Assembly: GCA_033439265.1 (NCBI GenBank)
Contig: JAVTVX010000024.1
Coordinates: 4,562,001-4,626,000, forward strand
From: Dillenia suffruticosa
Lineage: Eukaryota; Streptophyta; Magnoliopsida; Dilleniales; Dilleniaceae
DNA length: 64,000 bases
Direction of reading: 5' to 3'
The notes under the pieces are model-generated. The model had not been told where the DNA came from and ran no database searches. It was given only the letters and a program-made list of their open reading frames with translations. Below, one piece after another: positions 60,287 to 64,000 of the stretch. How positions within the stretch are numbered: position 1 is the stretch's first letter; each line of letters starts with the position of its first letter. The position numbers and the translations under genes are program-made.

Positions 60287-62737
60287 TTATCTCTGTTCTT
60301 CCTTCAATCTGAAGAGCCTCACCGGTTGTTGATCAAAAGAATGCTGGTCTGCTGCCCCATTGTGTGCCCTAAGCTGTGCAGTGTTACCAGGGGCAGTGTT
60401 GTGGCTGCTGTTTCTGGCTGCTGGCACTTCATGATTATGCTTGCCCTCATATGTTGTTATGACAGCTTTGGGGTCACTTGCAGCCCTCTCAACATGCTTC
60501 CGAACATAACATCCCTGGGTGGTACACTTATAATAGCTCCTGCAGAGAACACGGATCATACATTAGAGATGTTTTAAGTGGCATGTAAACACCACAAATA
60601 TGCATACTGGGACATTTTTCTAATGGTACTATGCCAATGTAGGTGCATCAATTCCCCGCCCTCAAACATCTCCATATGCTGCCAATAGGTTTGTCATCGT
60701 AATAAGCACTCCAAATTAGTTTCTAAATGCAATGAGAACAAAGAAACATGGAAGGTTTAATAAACACCTTACAACATGTATTGAAGGAATTACCAAAGCT
60801 GGCATAAATGTCGCACAACAAGAATAGAAGGCCGGGCAATTCACTGTAAGGAATTCATGACGTGTATATAATTCTCCTAGTCCTAGAATTCATTTAAGTA
60901 TCAGGATCGAATAAGATTTCCTCAATAAAACCATCAAGCATGCCACTGTTGTAGAAACCATAATGCTTAACATGACCAAGAACCATCAGCTACAACAGGC
61001 AACCAATATTTACCCAAAGCCATCTAATCTGGCAGCAAAGGGAACATCCTCAACCCCCAACAAGCATTCACACAGCACAAGGAGATTATAAAATGATATC
61101 GCACATTTAAAAGAGATGCTTCCCCATGAATATCTCTTTTGCAAGACTAGTGCAACAATAAGCCAAAGCCCACAAGGGATGCATGAAACCTACTATCATT
61201 CTCTTATGGCAGCATCCATCAAAGTGACGAGTTGATGCAACATAATAAGGAGACAATAGAAACAGAAGACCAAATAGCAACAAAGTGCATTTGGAGGCAC
61301 CTAGATGAACAAACCAAACTACCATTGTAATTTACACCATGTCCAAATAAGTATCTCAAAAACGTGCCAGATGTTAGATTCTTTGCTCATTCTGCTCTTA
61401 ACCCATATATGGTCTCAAAAAAATATTTGCTTAAGCCCTGGTTTCTCTTCTAAAAATAGACCTCGGATTCTAGTTCCAAAACACTTTGACAAAATGGCAT
61501 CAGTCCTTTTGTTATATGAGACCACCTCTCAGTGTATTAATAGAGAGGAACCTAATGGCAAACACTTGATCGGTTACCCCCAAGTTAAAATAACGAAATG
61601 CCCAGAGCCCAAGTCCTGTGGATCTGATAACTCCACCCAAATCTGCAAAAGTGTTAGATACAAAAACACCCAGCCTCTATCCATGACAGCATCACCAACT
61701 TTTTACTACCTTTTAAGAAACTGCATCTATTTCAGTGTTATAATCCCTTTGTAGCATGTGAACTAAGGAAAAAAGTTATCACCTTGGGTAAGGATTTCCT
61801 TTGACAACTTTCTGTCCATACTTACGCCACCTGTAGCCATCATCAAGAAGATCAACCTCACTGGTGGTCTGCACAATGATCCTAGGTTCTGTTACTGTCC
61901 TGTGTGAAGAAGTTGCCTCTGAAGTTCTAATCACTGTGTTCCTGCACAACACATTATACAAATGATTCACCTTTGATAGATTATGGACAACAAAGTAAGA
62001 AGTCAAAGAAACTTTCTTGTAAACACATTTTAGAAAACAAGGAAGAAAAATCACCTCCTCTTTGCATCAGGTTCATATTCTTCCTTTCCATCTACCCTCG
62101 AATCATTATCACCATCCTCGCTAGCACTTGATCCCGACATATGTTCTGTTGTAGCTTGACTTGATTCACGATCCCTCTTTGCATTTGAATAAGTTGACAT
62201 GACTTCATTTGATCTGTTTAATTCACCGGTTGACACAAACTCATGATTTTCTTGGTAATTTATATCCCCATTTGGATTTCCACCATCTTTTGCACGTTTA
62301 TTTGGTTGAGGTGGTTGATGATTGTGCTGGCCCTTGTAGATAATTTCAGTTATTTGGCCATCAAGAGAGCGTTCAACTTTTTTCTTCACTGGACAGTTGG
62401 GATGGGAACACTTATAGTAACTTCTGGGGTACTCACTGCCCTTGACCTGCTTTTGCCCATATTTTCTCCAGTTGTAACCATCATCAGCAGGCTTATCAAC
62501 AGTCATGGAAGAAGGTTGGAATCCCTGATCAGCATTACTTGGCTCTGATAACTCCTCCATGGGTGGCCTCTGTTGATGTCCAGGAGCATTTTCAGATAAG
62601 GATGGAAACTGTATCGAGGTTGTAGGAGGTACAGATGAAGACATGTACTCAGGTTGTATATTCATATGAGATTGGACTTTTGAAGCCTGAGCTGTGACCT
62701 GTTCCAGTGCCTGCTGGTGGGACATCCCAAAGGGGTT
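60287..62737 (-). CDS. Group I WRKY transcription factor (WRKY3/WRKY4-like), partial
   Basis: Three exons on the minus strand are visible: 62737-62055, 61941-61783 and 60539-60287, all in frame. The protein begins in this window at [17 protein letters not shown], and the N-terminal exon is outside. There are two WRKY domains. The first is [20 protein letters not shown] followed by [16 protein letters not shown] and ending in HNH. The second is [20 protein letters not shown], interrupted by the family's typical intron after PR, then [17 protein letters not shown] and KHNH. Both zinc-finger C-X4-C and H-X-H sets are present. The segment [20 protein letters not shown] is typical of WRKY3/4 relatives. 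Such factors bind W-boxes and act in defence and senescence. The last intron is long (61782-60540). Confidence 0.95.
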
Positions 62738-64000
62738 CTTACATATGAAAAATAGCAAAGTGGGTATCAGTAACTGCCATGACACATTGATTCATTGACA
62801 TTAATCAATAAGCATTATCCTTTATGAAGTAGGAAATAAAGACAATGAAAACCATGATCATGGCCAATTCCTAGTTCTTCAAGCTTATCAACTATGCATA
62901 TTGATAAAAAAAAAAAAATGATTGAAACAGAAGAAAGTCTAACATCTAGAATCACACTCTTCTAGATACTAAAACTTGAAATTAAACACAACCTAGTGCA
63001 GAATTTAAACTGCGGGTAACATGTAGATGCTATATAAGTACCCATTTTCTTAACATAAAGGATGAAGAGATAATAGAGGCTTACAAGGTGGAAAATAAAT
63101 TCTCCATGAGAAGAAAATATAATATATGAAAACAAATAACTACTCTAGAAAGTAATGATCTCCAATACCTTTTACTCTAATCCAAACTATATCTTTTGAA
63201 TCTTTCAAAACAAAAGATGGTACTGATGCACGAGAAACAATTTTATCTCAGAAGAGAGATCTACAAAAGGATTATTCTGAAAGCTTTCACATTATAAACA
63301 TGATGACACTTCTCCGAGATAACTTCACTTGCATCGTTGCTACACTCAAATTTTCTAAACTTCATCATAGGAAAATTATTCACACTTTTTGGACATCCGA
63401 TACTCCTCATGCATGCCACATAATCTACTCCACGTGTCCTAAGTCACAGGATAGTGTAGAAACAGATAAAGATTGCTATTGATTATCATTCCATACATAG
63501 CACAGACATCAGAAGATAAAACTTTCAGAGGTTTCCTCCTCTACAACATATCATTTAGATCAAGTTTGTCAAGGATCCTAGAACATATGAAAGCATTAGC
63601 TTTGGAAAAGATGTAGCCATTTTCCAAATGAGAATCTGGTAGAAGGAGACGATGGTATGTACCTATTTATTAGGCCAATGCTAACAAGGTTCTTTTTTGC
63701 ATCTAGATCACTGTCTTCATTACCACAAACATTTTCCGGAGATTGAAATTGTAATCATTAAGGTTAATCTATCAATCGGTCCAATTAGGTTTTGAGATTT
63801 TAGCTTTTTTAACAGAAAGGTCATAAAGTTTAGGTCTTTAATTGTTTCAATCAAGAGTCAAGGTTAAACTATCAAACATGAATACTAATATCAGTTAATG
63901 AACGTGGTAAGACTGTTTGCTAATACAAATTAATACAAAAGATATGGTGAAATAAGAATATAAAATATTTGCTGATATGTAAAAATAAATTAATGAACAT
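62738..64000 (-). other. Intron of the WRKY gene, running off the right edge
   Basis: The acceptor (ATATGTAAG on minus) lies at 62738-62740. No coding segment like the Ser/Pro-rich WRKY N-terminus was found before the window edge, so this is read as intron. It is AT-rich with no recognised repeat. Confidence 0.6.

Noticed and set aside
1..64000. tRNA or rRNA genes and CRISPR arrays
   Set aside because: None seen: tRNA-like boxes occur only in SINE-like contexts, and the repeats are microsatellites or tandem duplications.

Overview
The window is nuclear DNA from a flowering plant, most likely a eudicot. It has AT-rich intergenic DNA, many GT-AG introns, long CT/GA microsatellites, and plant-only gene families (AGO7, AP2/ERF, group I WRKY, OSCA, EDR2-like). 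No bacterial, organellar or viral gene was seen.

Layout: (1) 336-5961 (+) is the 3' half of an OSCA/CSC1-like mechanosensitive channel whose 5' exons lie outside the window. (2) 9033-10100 (+) is a decayed AP2/ERF gene of the RAP2.11-like type. (3) 14079-17535 (+) is a complete three-exon AGO7 gene. (4) 21014-24649 (-) is a six-exon UXT prefoldin-like gene with an unusual splice site and a shifted exon. (5) 27475-28524 (-) and 30847-31836 (+) are two head-to-head intronless genes for related multi-pass membrane proteins of unknown function. (6) 31840-37640 is a mobile-element zone: a hAT-like element, a decayed RTE-type LINE, and two very short LINE-type tails still flanked by target-site duplications. 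(7) 38003-43219 (-) is a nine-exon DHHC palmitoyltransferase most like PAT22. (8) 43220-52702 is gene-poor AT-rich DNA with microsatellites. (9) 52703-55465 (+) is an EDR2-like C-terminal (DUF1336) gene with a local tandem duplication and a frame break, and a relic of the same gene lies at 59490-59758. (10) 60287-62737 (-) is the 3' part of a group I WRKY gene that runs off the right edge.

From memory of Arabidopsis, AGO7 (At1g69440) sits between an OSCA gene (At1g69450) and PAT22 (At1g69420), with a membrane-protein gene (At1g69430) in between. The order here matches that, with UXT inserted, so the left two thirds look like a conserved ancestral block. The genes share no evident pathway: AGO7 acts in miR390/TAS3 small-RNA silencing, PAT22 in protein S-acylation, OSCA in stress-gated calcium entry, and WRKY in transcription.

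The most unusual points are a GTATCC (U12-like) intron in UXT that appears to end in TG; an 87-nt stop-free, frame-preserving intron in AGO7; offsetting frameshifts in UXT and the AP2/ERF relic; and a SINE family with two copies, one bounded by a clear 15-bp duplication. Several genes carry small indels, so assembly or read error must be excluded before calling them decayed.
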